Positions 34,245 through 44,485 of a stretch of 64,000 nt of DNA are shown in pieces. The translations under genes were made by a program, and so were the position numbers. The stretch is from Takakia lepidozioides (Eukaryota > Streptophyta > Takakiopsida > Takakiales > Takakiaceae): assembly GCA_030704615.1 (NCBI GenBank), contig CM060733.1, positions 2,232,001 to 2,296,000 on the forward strand, written 5' to 3'. The notes beneath the pieces are model-generated. The model worked only from the letters and a program-made list of their open reading frames with translations. It was not told the origin of the DNA and did no database searches. Position 1 is the stretch's first letter. Each line of letters begins with the position of its first letter.

Positions 34245-34480
34245 ACACGCGACCGCCGCATGGCGGTCGTTTAATTCAAAGATTCAAAATAAAAATAAGC
34301 GACCGCCGCTAAATAACGGTCGCTTCATTTAAAAAATATATATTAAGTAAGCGACCGCCAAACGGCGGTCGCTTAATTTAAGAATCAAAATCAAATCAAG
34401 CAACGGCCGCCAAATGGCGGTCGCTGCATTTTTCAAAAATTTACTAAAAAAAAAGACCGCCAAACGGCTGTCGTGCTTAT
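34245..34480. repeat. Palindrome array 2 (five copies)
   Basis: Palindromes of the same GCGACCGCC/GGCGGTCGC design at 34249-34270, 34299-34323, 34351-34372, 34399-34424 and 34455-34476, spaced by A/T-rich DNA as in array 1. The last copy meets the truncated LTR at about 34467. Confidence 0.85.
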
Positions 34481-34645
34481 ACATATCACTACACAACTAC
34501 ATCGTTGTCCAAAACCACACAACACATGTGCACGCCACACACTAGTATACCACTAGTCCAACCACTAGTCCAACCACTAGGCTATAACTAGTCAGTCACT
34601 AGGCTGCCACTATGCTGCCCACTATGGCAGTCATTAGTCCACACA
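34467..34645 (-). mobile_element. Second, truncated LTR joined to the first
   Basis: On the minus strand this begins TGTGTGGACTAATGACTGCC and runs parallel to the first 178 bp of the adjacent LTR (35151-34974), about 93-95% similar by eye. It breaks off at the palindrome array. It starts one base after the terminal CA of the complete LTR. Confidence 0.75.
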
Positions 34646-34646
34646 A

Positions 34647-35151
34647 TGATATAGAAGAATAATACAAGCACAAACTCATGCGAGCTCACAAAGCTGAAGC
34701 ATAAACTCATGCATATATTACCTCATCACTCAAATACAAGTCAAGTCAAGTGCACCCCACGCCATGGGAAATCCACACTACGGTGCCATAGCTAGGTGCG
34801 GTGAGGCTCAACTCGAGAAAGATGAGCCTCTCGCGCTTGCCGTGAAGATAACCACTCCAGGGCCTAAATCCACCTTGACCCCTGGATTGACACTTGAGCC
34901 AATCCTAAATGTCAATATGTAAAAACTAGTTATTTCCTAGCTAGTTTCACACTAGTGGTAAAATAACTTGACAGCTGTCGTGCGCATACATATCGCTACA
35001 CAACTACATCGCTGTCCAAAACCACACAACGCATGTGTACGCCACACACTAGTATACCACTAGTCCACCACTAGTCCAACCACTAGGCTACAACTAGTCA
35101 GTCACTAGGCTGCCACTATGCTGCCCACTATGGCAGTCACTAGTCCACACA
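34647..35151 (-). mobile_element. 3' LTR of the methyltransferase Ty3/gypsy element (~505 bp)
   Basis: Preceded on the minus strand by a polypurine tract (taagggggcg, 35164-35155). It starts TGTGTGG and ends ATATCA, as LTRs start TG and end CA. A TATA-like taatatatgc lies near 34730. The inner 320 bp match 58374-58694 on the other strand at over 90%, with mostly transition differences. Confidence 0.8.
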
Positions 35152-35411
35152 ATCGCCCCCTTAGCTGGTGTTTAGGTCCCTCTAAGTCCAGGTAGCCACA
35201 AGATGTGATAGTGACCATAGCCTCACTATGTCCTCTACCACTGTCCCTATTACACTGAAACTCGATAGATCAAGAGGCCGGGTGTAAGAGTTGCCCCATC
35301 GTTAGTCGCCGTCTTGCAACCTGTGAACTTGAGCCTGGGATCTCATGTATTGACTCATATGAGCTTGGCCTCCCATGTCTTGTTAGCTGCCTCTAGTCAT
35401 GTCCACTGCTA

Positions 35412-35882
35412 CTATCCCAAGCAGTGTGGACATAACCAATCTCCATCAGGAACCCTCTCAAGAGGTGGTGTCAAGCATTCCATATGCCAACCTCTTGAGC
35501 ATCGATCACACACCAGCATGGTGGCTGCCCCTTTGGCAGACCCACAGAGCATGCACCTCAAACCTGCAAGTACCACTGCCAAGTTTGGGTCAGTTCTGCC
35601 ATCGACATTAGGAAGGTGACATGGCGTACAATTACGCACATGGTCTTTCCAAGTCATGCCATCCCGACCCTCCAAGATCAGGACCCCTGAGGGCAACACC
35701 TCTCGAACCCTCAGAATAACACGCCCTGCAGTAACATCCAGGGTCGTAGGAGCAGTCTGCAGCAAATAAACATAGTCACCAGGACGATATCCTCCACCAC
35801 GTATAGTGGCATACCTCAACGTATCACGGTGTTGTGCAATGGCAAGGTTCTCAAAAGCCATGTGCATGACTTTCTTGAACAA
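35412..35882 (-). pseudogene. Integrase C-terminal domain with terminal PHD finger
   Basis: Continuation of the pol frame after a TAG at 35894-35892. GYRPGDYVYLLQ resembles the SH3-like integrase tail that binds DNA. The last 47 residues form a C4HC3 PHD zinc finger (35555-35421) with CMLC, CDRC, WHMEC and CPHC ligands in the right spacing, including the Trp before the last pair (GDWLCPHC). The frame ends two residues after the finger. PHD fingers read histone H3 tails; chromoviruses carry a chromodomain at this same place for insertion targeting, so a targeting role is a reasonable inference. The zinc ligands are all intact. Confidence 0.85.
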
Positions 35883-35891
35883 CTCTGCACG

Positions 35892-36815
35892 CTAATCACA
35901 TGCACGTACCCACACGTCCGGATCATCAAGGTTAAGGACTTGAGCAGTGTCCCTACGAACGGCTGCAGGCAAATCCGGCTCTCGGCCAAAGAGAAAGAAA
36001 TATGGTGAGAAGGAGGCAAGTGATGTTTGTTTGCTGAACCTGTAGCCCATGGCTAACCAAAGAACCTGAAGATCCCAATCTCCTAGGTGTCCCTTCTTCA
36101 AGCCATACTTGCGCAAACCCCTCTTCACCGTCTAAACAACTCTCTCTACCAAGCCATTGGCCTCAGGATGATCCCGAGAAGTGGTGCAGTGGTCTATCAA
36201 AGCTTTATCACACAAAGCCTGAAACTCTCCCAAGAACTCTCTTCCTTGGTCCGTGAGTACCTCAGTTGGAGCACCGAATCGGCTAAGCATACAATCCAAG
36301 AATGCATATGCAGCCCCCTCACTAGCCTTATCAGGCAATGGAACCAACTCAATCCACTTGGAGAAGTGCTCCACCATCACCAACACATATCTGTGGTGAC
36401 GCATAGTCAGTGGCAACGGTCCTGCGAAGTCAAGACTCCACCTGTAGCCCAATCCCATGATTGGTAAATGACGCAACTGTGGTGTAGGGGCGTTGAATGA
36501 AGCATGCACCCTATCACACACCATGCACCTAGCCACGAACTGTTGCACCTCTGTATGCATACCACGCCACCAATACTGCCCCTGCAGTAAACTGTGAGTG
36601 CGTCGCACTCCAAAATGCCCCAACTCCTCATGGGCATGCCGCACTAACCGTGCACGCTGTGTGGGGTGAGGCACAATCCTCACCCGACCATCCTCCCATA
36701 CTCGGAGTAGGTGTATCCCCTCCCACTTGAACCTCTTGGTTCGTTGCAAGATCCGATCCCTCTCCTTGGCAGTCACAGTGGCTGCCATGTCTCCAGTACG
36801 GAGGTAGTCCAACAC
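35892..36815 (-). pseudogene. Integrase core (Ty3/gypsy)
   Basis: An HHCC zinc module (HAHEELGHFG ... CMVCDRVH) is followed by the DDE core: LDFAGPLP (Asp), TDQGREFLG (Asp) and HPEANGLVERVV (Glu). Stops TAG at 36134-36132 and 35894-35892 fall where Gln is expected in family consensus (ERVV-Q-TVKRGL). Integrase inserts the cDNA into host chromosomes. Upstream, a linker from 36992 to 36816 has stops TGA (36995-36993) and TAG (36866-36864). Confidence 0.85.
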
Positions 36816-36992
36816 AACCGAATCCTCATGTATATCTCTGGTACCACCTGGCTCATCACTAGCCTAAGGATCCTCAGACACTTTGTCTACAGTCATCCCT
36901 ATTGTAGGTCCAACCTGATCTCCCGATGCCAAGATACACAAAAAGGCAGATGCATGCCATCCCGGCACCATCCCCGCATCCGTCTCACCATG

Positions 36993-38400
36993 TCACCGAG
37001 CTCCAGTGTCATCCTGCTGGCTTGTGCATGGATTGCGACTCAATCCATCCGCATCCCGATTGACCAAACCCGGTCGATGCACAACCTGAAAGTCATACTC
37101 CTGGAGTATGAGTGCCCACCGTGCAAGCTTCCCCGTAAGCTTGTCTGACTCCATCAACCACTTGAGTGGCTGGTGATCCGTGACAAGGGTGAAAAGATTG
37201 TTGTATAGATAGCACCTGAAGTGTGCCACGGCCCACACTGCAGCTAAGCACTCTCCCTCATATGAGCTGTACTTAGCCTCTGCAGCGTTGTTCGAGCGGC
37301 TAGCATAAGCCACTACAAACTCTCTTCCCTCATCATCCACCTATGTGAGCACCGCTCCAAGCCCCAGCATGCTCCAATCCGTATGCAGCTGAAAAAGACG
37401 TCCCCTGATAGGTCGTCTCAGGATAGGCGTCGAGATTCAACCTCGCCTTGAGCTCTTGAAAAGCTCGTTCCTGCTCATCTTCCCACTGCCACTCCTGGTC
37501 CACTTTGGTCAGCTTGGTTAGAGCCTTTGCAATGGCACTAAATCCCTTGACAAACCGTCTATAATAGTTTGTCAACCCCATGAAAGCTCGAACTCGGCTC
37601 ACATCCGTGGGGCGTGGAATTTGTGCAATGGCCTCTACCTTAGTCTGCTATACCCCCAATTCTCCAGGATATATGATGTGACCCAAATACTCAATCTGGT
37701 TGTGGAAAAACTTGCACTTCCCCGGATGCAACTTCAATCCATGTGCTCTCAAGCGCTCCAATACCACTTGAAGGTGTCTCTCATGCTCCTCCACCGTAGC
37801 ACTAAAGATGATGATGTCATCTATGTAGCACCGAGCAAAGTCCACCCTTGCTAGAATCCTATCCATGACTCTTTGAAACTTTGCAGGAGCGTTCTTAAGC
37901 CCAAATGGTAAGAACCGCCACTGATATAGACAATCCTTGCCGTGCTCATTGATCCCCCAGAATGTCGTCTTCTGCTTGTCCGCCTCCTTGATCGGCAACT
38001 AGTGATATCTGGATCGTAAATCCAAAGTGCTAAAGACCTTAGCATGCCCGATGGCATCAAAGATCTCCTCTGGTGTTGGCATGGCATACTTATCGGACTT
38101 GGTCTGACGATTTACAGGCCGGTAACCACCGCACATACGTCTCTCCGTCCAATTGCCATAGACATCCTTCTTGGCTGACATCACTATGGCTAAAGCATAC
38201 TCTCCACCAGAGAGCTCCACCAAACCTGCCTCCAATAGATCTTGAGTCCTCATCTGAATCAAAGACCTCTCCATGTCACTATATCTATAGGGTCTCCGAA
38301 AGAATGGCGTGTCAGTGGCCAACTCAATATGGATCTCTTGACCCTTCAGTGCTCCCAAGTCCTTCAAACTTAAGGCAAAACAATTTCTGTAAGCCCTCAA
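36993..38400 (-). pseudogene. Reverse transcriptase and RNase H (Ty3/gypsy)
   Basis: The RT palm and finger motifs are clear: GGYRPVNRQT, FSTLDLRSRYH, QWRFLPFGLKNAPAKFQRVMD, and the catalytic YIDDIIIF (Asp pair), then KCKFFHNQIEYLGHII. RNase H follows (TDWSMLGLGAVL out of frame, then YASRSNNAAEAKYSS, TDHQPLKWL, HRPGLVNRDADGLSRNP). A TAG interrupts at 38001-37999 (YH-stop-LPIKE), another at 37650-37648, and another at 37343-37341. A one-base shift near 37425 splits RNase H. This enzyme copies element RNA to DNA. Confidence 0.9.
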
Positions 38401-38877
38401 GAACCGCCGTATACGTTGTCTCTCTCCTCCGGTGACAATGGGTCCAATGTCAGGCTCCCAATTGTCCTCCGTAACTGCAACCTTAAGTCCAGTGGGTTTA
38501 GAGGTAGATGACGCGTCCAGTGGTTGCTATGTTGCATCCTCTTGAGCAGTACTCCCTACCTGCTCAGTCAATGACAAGGCCTCATCCTGCCCCATCATCT
38601 CATCCTCGAGGACTTCCTCAACCCGAGAAAAATCCCCAACCTCATCCATCATCGCCACCTTGGCTGCCAACTCCCTCTGAACCTCGAGCACCTCCCACGT
38701 GTGCCATGGATGCCTGCACCCCGTGGTCCTCTCATGCTCGCCCCCACTCACTGCCTGTACCGTCTCGGTAGGTAGAGAGACCATCGAGGGAAGTGTACTC
38801 CGCACTCTTCGTTGCTCAGCCATAGCCAAACTGATAATCCAAGTCAAGCAATTGAGATCCATTGCTTGCCCCAACAT
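38401..38877 (-). pseudogene. Methyltransferase-RT linker
   Basis: An acidic, low-complexity segment (VLEVQRELAAKVAMMDEVGD) runs into a pre-RT region (DNWEPDIGPIVTGGERQRIR). No aspartic protease motif (D-S/T-G) is seen, so protease must lie upstream of the methyltransferase or be lost. An in-frame TAG lies at 38529-38527. Confidence 0.6.
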
Positions 38878-39574
38878 CTAACGACGCGATGCCTCAGAAA
38901 GAGACGGCACCGCCGTGGTACCAGTGGTAAAACCCATTGCCCGCTCACGCTCGTCAGCATTAGGCTCCACTAACTGCTGCAACTGAGCATCCCACAGGAG
39001 GCCAGGTCCACTATCCCGGTCCTGGGAAGCTGAGTAGTATAGGTAATGTTGCTCGTGGTTGACCCACCTTGTTGACCACTGCCAAAGGCGAACGGTCATC
39101 GTGTCTCACACGCTGAGACTGCTTCCCTGTGTCCAAAATGCTATCCACTGTGAGGTGTGCTGGCCGCTGCACCCCATCAAATGCACGCTTGAGCAGTGCG
39201 GGTGGCATCAAGTTAGTCCACCATAGCCGTGGACGATGAGCCCGTGACCCCACTGTAGCTGCATCTAGCAACACTGCTGACCCAAGCCACGACCGGACTT
39301 GATGCACACTGGCCATCACCCTGGCCCGAGAATCGCTCATTAGTGGCACATTCTCCAAGATGTATGCTGGAGATACAGCTTGATGAAGCTGCAAGTGGCG
39401 CGAAACCCGCACCATCTCCCAAAACAGACCCGACCTCGAGTCTTGCAATCCATTGTCATGCCCGGCTGATGAATGCTCTTGGCAGGGCCAACCTGCCACT
39501 ACCAGATCAATGGAGCCAACCTGCTCCAAATCATGCGCCCCCAGCTTCCGAGGTGGTATGTGCCCATTATACAA
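38830..39574 (-). pseudogene. C5 cytosine DNA methyltransferase domain inside pol
   Basis: The main frame (39574-39011) has motif IV VVAGWPCQEHSSAG with the catalytic Cys at residue 31, motif VI ILENVPLM (ENV, residues 74-76), and motif VIII GSRAHRPRLWWTNL. After a frameshift near 39030 the other frame carries motif IX-like EPNADERERAMGFTTGTT and motif X-like MLGQAMDLN. Motif I (FxGxG, cofactor binding) and the preceding ~60-80 residues are missing because the element is truncated here. A TAG at 38880-38878 sits just before motif X. These enzymes transfer methyl from S-adenosylmethionine to cytosine C5. Motif order I-X without permutation resembles Dnmt3-like or bacterial enzymes; exact origin cannot be judged. 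Confidence 0.85.
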
Positions 39575-39637
39575 CCTGAGAAGGGATATAAAGGAGAGCC
39601 GGGCTCTCTTCCCCTACCTCTTACTATTTACTAAGGG

Positions 39638-40104
39638 CGCTACCACATGAGCGGCATTGGAAGTCCCCACAACCTGCTAAAGCTGATTGGTCCCGACAAC
39701 AAGAAGGTAATGTGACGTGGTGCTTATGTAGAGCCTCTCCGCGAAAATAGGATTTTCCAGGACTATTGCCTCGAAATAGTCCTGAAAATCCGAAATGTTA
39801 GGGAAACATATAAAAAAGGTGGACGCGTTGTCGAAGCAAGCGTAACTTATGGTGTCACTTGACCCATAGGGCTACTGCCTTCTGGTCGAGAGGTGGACAC
39901 CGTAATGACTTCCAAGAGGTGGATTGAACCCACAACCACTCGTGAGAGGGTATGTGCCCTTACCACTGGGCTCCATGCTGATTGTCAATACGAAGAAACT
40001 TCTTTGTCGTGATATGCTCCTTCCCGCCGTGGAGCTCATTTGAGTAATTCATTTTTGCTTCTCAACTATCTGTTCTGTGCCCGATTGCCGCTCATGTGGT
40101 AGCG
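39638..40104. mobile_element. TIR element (~467 bp) with perfect 19-bp termini
   Basis: CGCTACCACATGAGCGGCA at 39638-39656 is the exact reverse complement of 40086-40104. A related half-site (tgccgctcgggtggtaa) lies near 40190. No convincing target duplication is visible, so superfamily is not assigned. A SINE copy (39820-39985) is nested inside. Confidence 0.65.
39820..39985 (-). mobile_element. tRNA-derived SINE, copy 2
   Basis: Reverse complement of the family seen at 27712-27895: B box ggattgaacc at 39921-39930, A-box region taccactgggct at 39961, and the body with tatggtgtcacttgacccat. Here the A box (agcccagtggta) is better preserved than in copy 1. Confidence 0.8.
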
Positions 40105-40329
40105 TTGTTTTGTTTTTGCTGACATGGGCCTACTCTCCATAACATTACTATGCTACAATCCTAGCCAGGAACTTCCATTTCACTCCAGCTCACTGCCGCT
40201 CGGGTGGTAAGGCCCTAAGTTACTACTTACTAAGTTAGTACCTAGTGGGATTTGCACACGCAGGGCCCCAAAAAGAATAAATGCAAACATGAACCATAGA
40301 TGTATTAATCAACATGGACAATGAGCTGA

Positions 40330-40830
40330 ACAATCTCATTCATTTTCCTCTCTGCATCTGTTTATTGTTCAAAGGTAGGCTCCCCGCCCCCAACATAAAT
40401 TTCAGTCCGGTGCCAAGGGTAGGTAGGCCCTTCAGATCATACTTAATGTCCTTGCCCCATGTAATAGACCGGAAACAACTTCAGGGAAGTTTCCACTTAA
40501 CTTCATTTTCATGTTCATTTTCACCTGAGAGTCTTTGGGCCTAAGACATGGCTTTGGACAACCCCCTCCGAATTAACTTCTTCCAATAGAGCCAATTCTT
40601 TTGGCATAACATTCAGATACTGTCTACTCTTCCACCAAGATAGCCTGATTAACAGGACAGTGTTGCTTCCAAGAAATGTTGCCATTTATCTTAGGGCATC
40701 CGGTATTAGGCATGAGATTCAATTGACCCCACCATCCGAACTTGAATTCATCATGTTGAGAGCCCAAAGGAGGTATGCCAAACTCAGCCAAAGCAACCAC
40801 ATCAGCTAGCAATCACATACATGCTTTCTT
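40330..40830 (-). mobile_element. LINE C-terminal fragment
   Basis: The minus strand encodes GIPPLGSQHDEFKFGWWGQL (40810-40700), then, after frameshifts, GLPTLGTGLKF and GSLPLNNKQMQRGK. The same order of peptides occurs on the plus strand at 49800-50210. No tail follows. Confidence 0.6.
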
Positions 40831-40984
40831 TGAGGACCATGACCTGAATGGATTCTAGAGATTTAGCATGGTTGGAATTGTCGATGTGTACTTCAACCCC
40901 GGCCTAATACCATTGCAAGGCATAGTCCTTTTAACTTTAGTACTAATCCCTTTGAAGTGGTGAGACCCAAAGGTTTTGAGTTTA

Positions 40985-41510
40985 ATGTACTCATAAGACG
41001 TTGTTTCCGTAGCCTTGTGGCCATTGACCCCGCGCCTAGTTTGAGCAGAACACAAAGGGACAGAACCTACCTTTTTCAGGGGCTGACGCTAGTTGTAAGA
41101 CTTACCTTGGAATAGACAATTGATCCAGGTTTTCCAGATATCTCTAGAAATCCCTTTACACAGGCGTCAACCTGCTTGTGTGGTTTGCCCAATAACTAGG
41201 CCCCAAAAGAGCCTGGGCTTTTGGCTCAGCCCCGAGAGTTTCAAAGTTGGTAAACAGAGGTACAGGCACAATTTCCTTGATAGATTTGAAGAGAGCGGCT
41301 CTCTGGTGAGAGAACCCTGGACAATGAATCAGAAAATATATTGTCTTCAGGTTGCCCGCACAGCGGGCAATTGCACTCTCCCTTTCGTCTCTGCTTTTGT
41401 TTGCTGTTCAAAGGGAGGCTTCCCGCCTCGATGTCACAGACTGGAAACAAGTTTAGGAGGTTTTCTGCCTAACTTCATTAGACAAACAGAGAGAGAGGAT
41501 GAGGTAGGGA
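40985..41510 (-). mobile_element. LINE 3' fragment with zinc-finger C-terminus and tail
   Basis: The minus strand carries FPVCDIEAGSLPLNSKQKQR and CNCPLCGQPED (a zf-RVT-like Cys pair), then the tail with gtcaatggccacaaggctac and the caacgtcttatgag end at about 40985. Frameshifts and stops are present. It lies just downstream of the DUF455 gene. Confidence 0.7.
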
Positions 41511-41776
41511 CGGAATAGTAATATGCAGTTGCCCAGGCTTACCTACAAAGTTGATCCTGACATGAAAAGACGTCAAGGGCTCTTTGGCAAAATACTGTCC
41601 TCTTAAACAGATGACCCAGATTTTCCAATCTTGGCATAGAATACCTGACAGTGCAGAAGCAACCCACATACAGATCAACATCCACTCCAATATACATCTG
41701 GCGAAAATCTCTCTTTAGATCTTTCCAAAACCCAATTGTATTTCCTCCAGACTTTCACCAAGCTGACTTGCACTGG

Positions 41777-44485
41777 TTATTTCTTCTCCCTCCGAAGGTG
41801 CTCATTAGTTGCCAAAGGCAGATACCATTCCGGGCCAAAACCAGCCGCAGCTCTTGCACTCTCATTAAATGGAGCCTTCAATGGCCCTCGGAAGTATTTC
41901 CGAACAACAGCATGAAAGGCAGCCACTACATGCTCTGGACTACCGCTACTTCCTCCCAGCGCTTCTCGAGGGAGTTTGCCACCTTGGAAGCTTGAGGCGC
42001 CACTCCTGCTCAGAACTTCCTTGATTCCAACTCTCTCTCCAACAGCAGCACCTTCCTCTGCCTCCACACCTGCCAAGGAGCACATGGAATGTGCCAACTC
42101 CAAAATCTGGGTGTTCCCATCGCTGAGAACCTCAAACATTTGCGAATTGCTGTCACTTAATGTAGCATTGACTGTTGGTTCCTTATGTACAATATCTGCA
42201 CAGTTTCTCTCGCATCTATTGCTACACCCCTCACCCTGATGAGCCTCTAGTTGTGTTTCTGACCTTTCCTCTTTTGGAGGACACTCCTTTGTAATCCCCA
42301 AAACCCCATTGCAGTGGAAGGCATTAGGGGCTGGCACAACTGTCCGGGCTGCCCGTTGGCAAAAAAATGTGAACCATTTTACACCAGCAGCACAGTGAGT
42401 GATTTCCTCCGGAAATATCACCGACTCCAATAAACTAGCAGTGGGGTAGTCACCTCCTTTCCGAAATCGAGAAATTGTGGTTGGTAGAACATCTAAACCC
42501 CGCGCCTGTATGCAGCCATAAAACACCGTCACTAACACCGAGAGTGCTCATAAGACGTAACACCATGAGAGAGAGAAAACTGGTCTATCAGGTGGACAGT
42601 AAGCCAGGATAGATTGTGAGCAACTTAGTTAAGAACCCACCATAAGTGCCAAGTTCCTCCAATAGCCCATACAGGACGACAGTACATATAGCTCAGCAGG
42701 AACACCAACACACAGTGTACAGCATCAAAAATCTTTTCGCCCCCACTCCTCTCCCTCTCTACCTCTCTCTCTCTTTTCTTCCCCTCTTATGCACATGATC
42801 TCTCAAGGACAGTAAAACGTCAAAGCCAAGCATTGGGGGCAAGAATAGCAGTGGTCAAAAGGGCATTGAATTTTCCAGGATGATGTCTGCAGCAGCCCTT
42901 CCATCAACACTCACTTTTGTACTGCCAGACTGTAGCAAAGTGCTACACCAATTTCGGACTGAGATTCCAGACCATGGTGGGCACAAACCCAACAACTGGC
43001 TCTGGGAGGGTTGACATCCAGCTTGAACAACCAATTCAGTAGGCAAAGTTGGTAGAGAAAGGACAATTGAGGATCTCTCTACATGTCCCCATCTGGGACT
43101 TCCCGAATCAAACACACTGACCTTCCCAACTGCCGCTTCCCAAGCCCAAAGGGAAGGGAGGCACACCTCATGAACACAATGTTCCACTGCAAGACGAGCA
43201 GAGAGATCATGGGCAGTAGCCTCTGCCGAATCCCAGAGACCATCATGAGCAGGTAATGCACCATAGTAGGACCCTAGCTCTTCCAACCTTGCAGCAAGCA
43301 ACCGAAAATGGCGGCCTTCATCCTGGGCAACCTTCACAAAGTCATCAAAAAAGTCCCTGGGCATTGCCTCTGCCTTCCCAAATCGGGCAATAATGTCCTG
43401 CATAGAGAGAAGGAGAGAAATAAAAATGAGAGAGAGGAAGGAAAGAATGGCCAAATGTGCAGGAGATAAAAGGCTGAGATTTTTGGATCTATTCATAATG
43501 GAGCCTACTCAAAACATTTTGGAGAAGCCAGTGATCGAGGGGTTGAGAATGGTGTTGAAGGGAAGCACAACGATATAGCAGAGATAAGACCAAAAAGAAA
43601 GTGCAGACTGACAATTATGCTTTGTTTAAAGACTGCAAACTCACCCAGCTTAAATCTATGGCCCAGCTCTCAGTATGGACAAGGCTATGCAGAAGGGCCT
43701 GACGACTGTGTAGACTGCCACCCTTCCCAAGCTTCGGCATGTTGCTCGGGGACACCAAACGCACCTGCCATCACCATCCATCCATGCATCTCCTTCATTC
43801 CTTCCTGCCATCCTACATCCCTTCCCATATCTGCATTTCAGCCCCAACCCAGACGCACACACTCTCACTCTGTCCTCCCCCTGCTGTCGCCCCTCCTTTG
43901 TCTTTTTCCCAACTTGGGGTACACAGCATCTATGGCCATGTCGATGATGGGAAAGCAACCAAATAATGAGATCTCTCTCTCCCCATGTCCTCTGTCCAAT
44001 ACCCATGATTTCCCACTGATAGCTCAACTCATATTGCAAACTGACCCAGAATGCTCATTTTTCTCTTGCTTCTCTACTTACCAAGTTCAACTTAATTTGG
44101 GCCAAATTCTACCTACTCAAAACGCAGGGGAGATGGTGGAGGAGGGAAGGGGAAAATATTCTCAAGTTGAACACAGCGGCACTAGGGGAGAAGAAAAGGA
44201 GCTTTCTCTCCAACACAACAGACGACCAAAAACACACACAGTTTACAAGAGAAAGCGGGAACAAACGCTTACTGTAGGAAGCCGAGCAGGGCGATCCGGC
44301 ACAGGCAAGGCATCTATGGAATCATCATATGCAACCCGCATTTCGCCCTTCAGCCACAGACTGGCCGCAGCATCTCCGTACGCAGCTTTCGTCCACGGAT
44401 CCTCCGCATTCAGCACTTTCAGAGCTGCCATGACCAAAGTATCCGAGCTGGATGGACCAACATCATCCTTTTGCAGTTCCTCCAT
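41777..44485 (-). CDS. DUF455 ferritin-like family protein
   Basis: Four exons in phase: 44485-44273, 43764-43645, 43397-43167 and 42505-41777 (430 aa). Ferritin-like helices carry likely metal ligands: HSLVHTESWAIDLSWD in exon 2, VAQDEGRHFRLLAARLEELG in exon 3 and FPEEITHCAAGVKWF in exon 4 (E-x-x-H type pairs). The protein ends with the family hallmark VVRKYFRGPLKAPFNESARAAAGF followed by WYLPLA. A non-conserved insertion of about 110 residues (after FCQRAAR) separates the last helix from this hallmark. DUF455 (PF04305) proteins are widespread in bacteria, algae and plants and have a predicted di-metal centre; their reaction is not established to my knowledge. It is divergent from the TPR-SET gene with a shared 610-bp upstream region. 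A 299-codon antisense frame overlaps exons 1-2. Confidence 0.88.

Larger units (their letters stand above)
34647..39600 (-). mobile_element. Ty3/gypsy retrotransposon with DNA methyltransferase and PHD finger, 5'-truncated
   Basis: Order on the minus strand: C5 cytosine methyltransferase (39574-38830), spacer, reverse transcriptase (38400-37648), RNase H (37602-36993), integrase (36815-35892), integrase C-terminal region plus PHD finger (35882-35412), polypurine tract and 3' LTR. RT before integrase defines Ty3/gypsy order. Gag, protease and the 5' LTR are absent; the element stops near 39600, next to a TIR element at 39638. Two frameshifts (near 39030 and 37425) and nine in-frame stops inactivate it. 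Eight of the nine stops are TAG. Confidence 0.85.

Noticed and set aside
32228-34480. CRISPR array
   Set aside because: The repeats are self-complementary palindromes with variable, A/T-rich spacers in a plant genome, with no cas genes.
35892-38880. Reassignment of TAG to glutamine (recoded genetic code)
   Set aside because: The NIP gene at 7890-9882 ends with an ordinary TAG stop, and the gypsy element also carries frameshifts; decay by C-to-T change explains the TAGs.
38830-39574. A host DNA methyltransferase gene
   Set aside because: No introns, truncated cofactor motif, and continuous with gypsy pol; it belongs to the retrotransposon.
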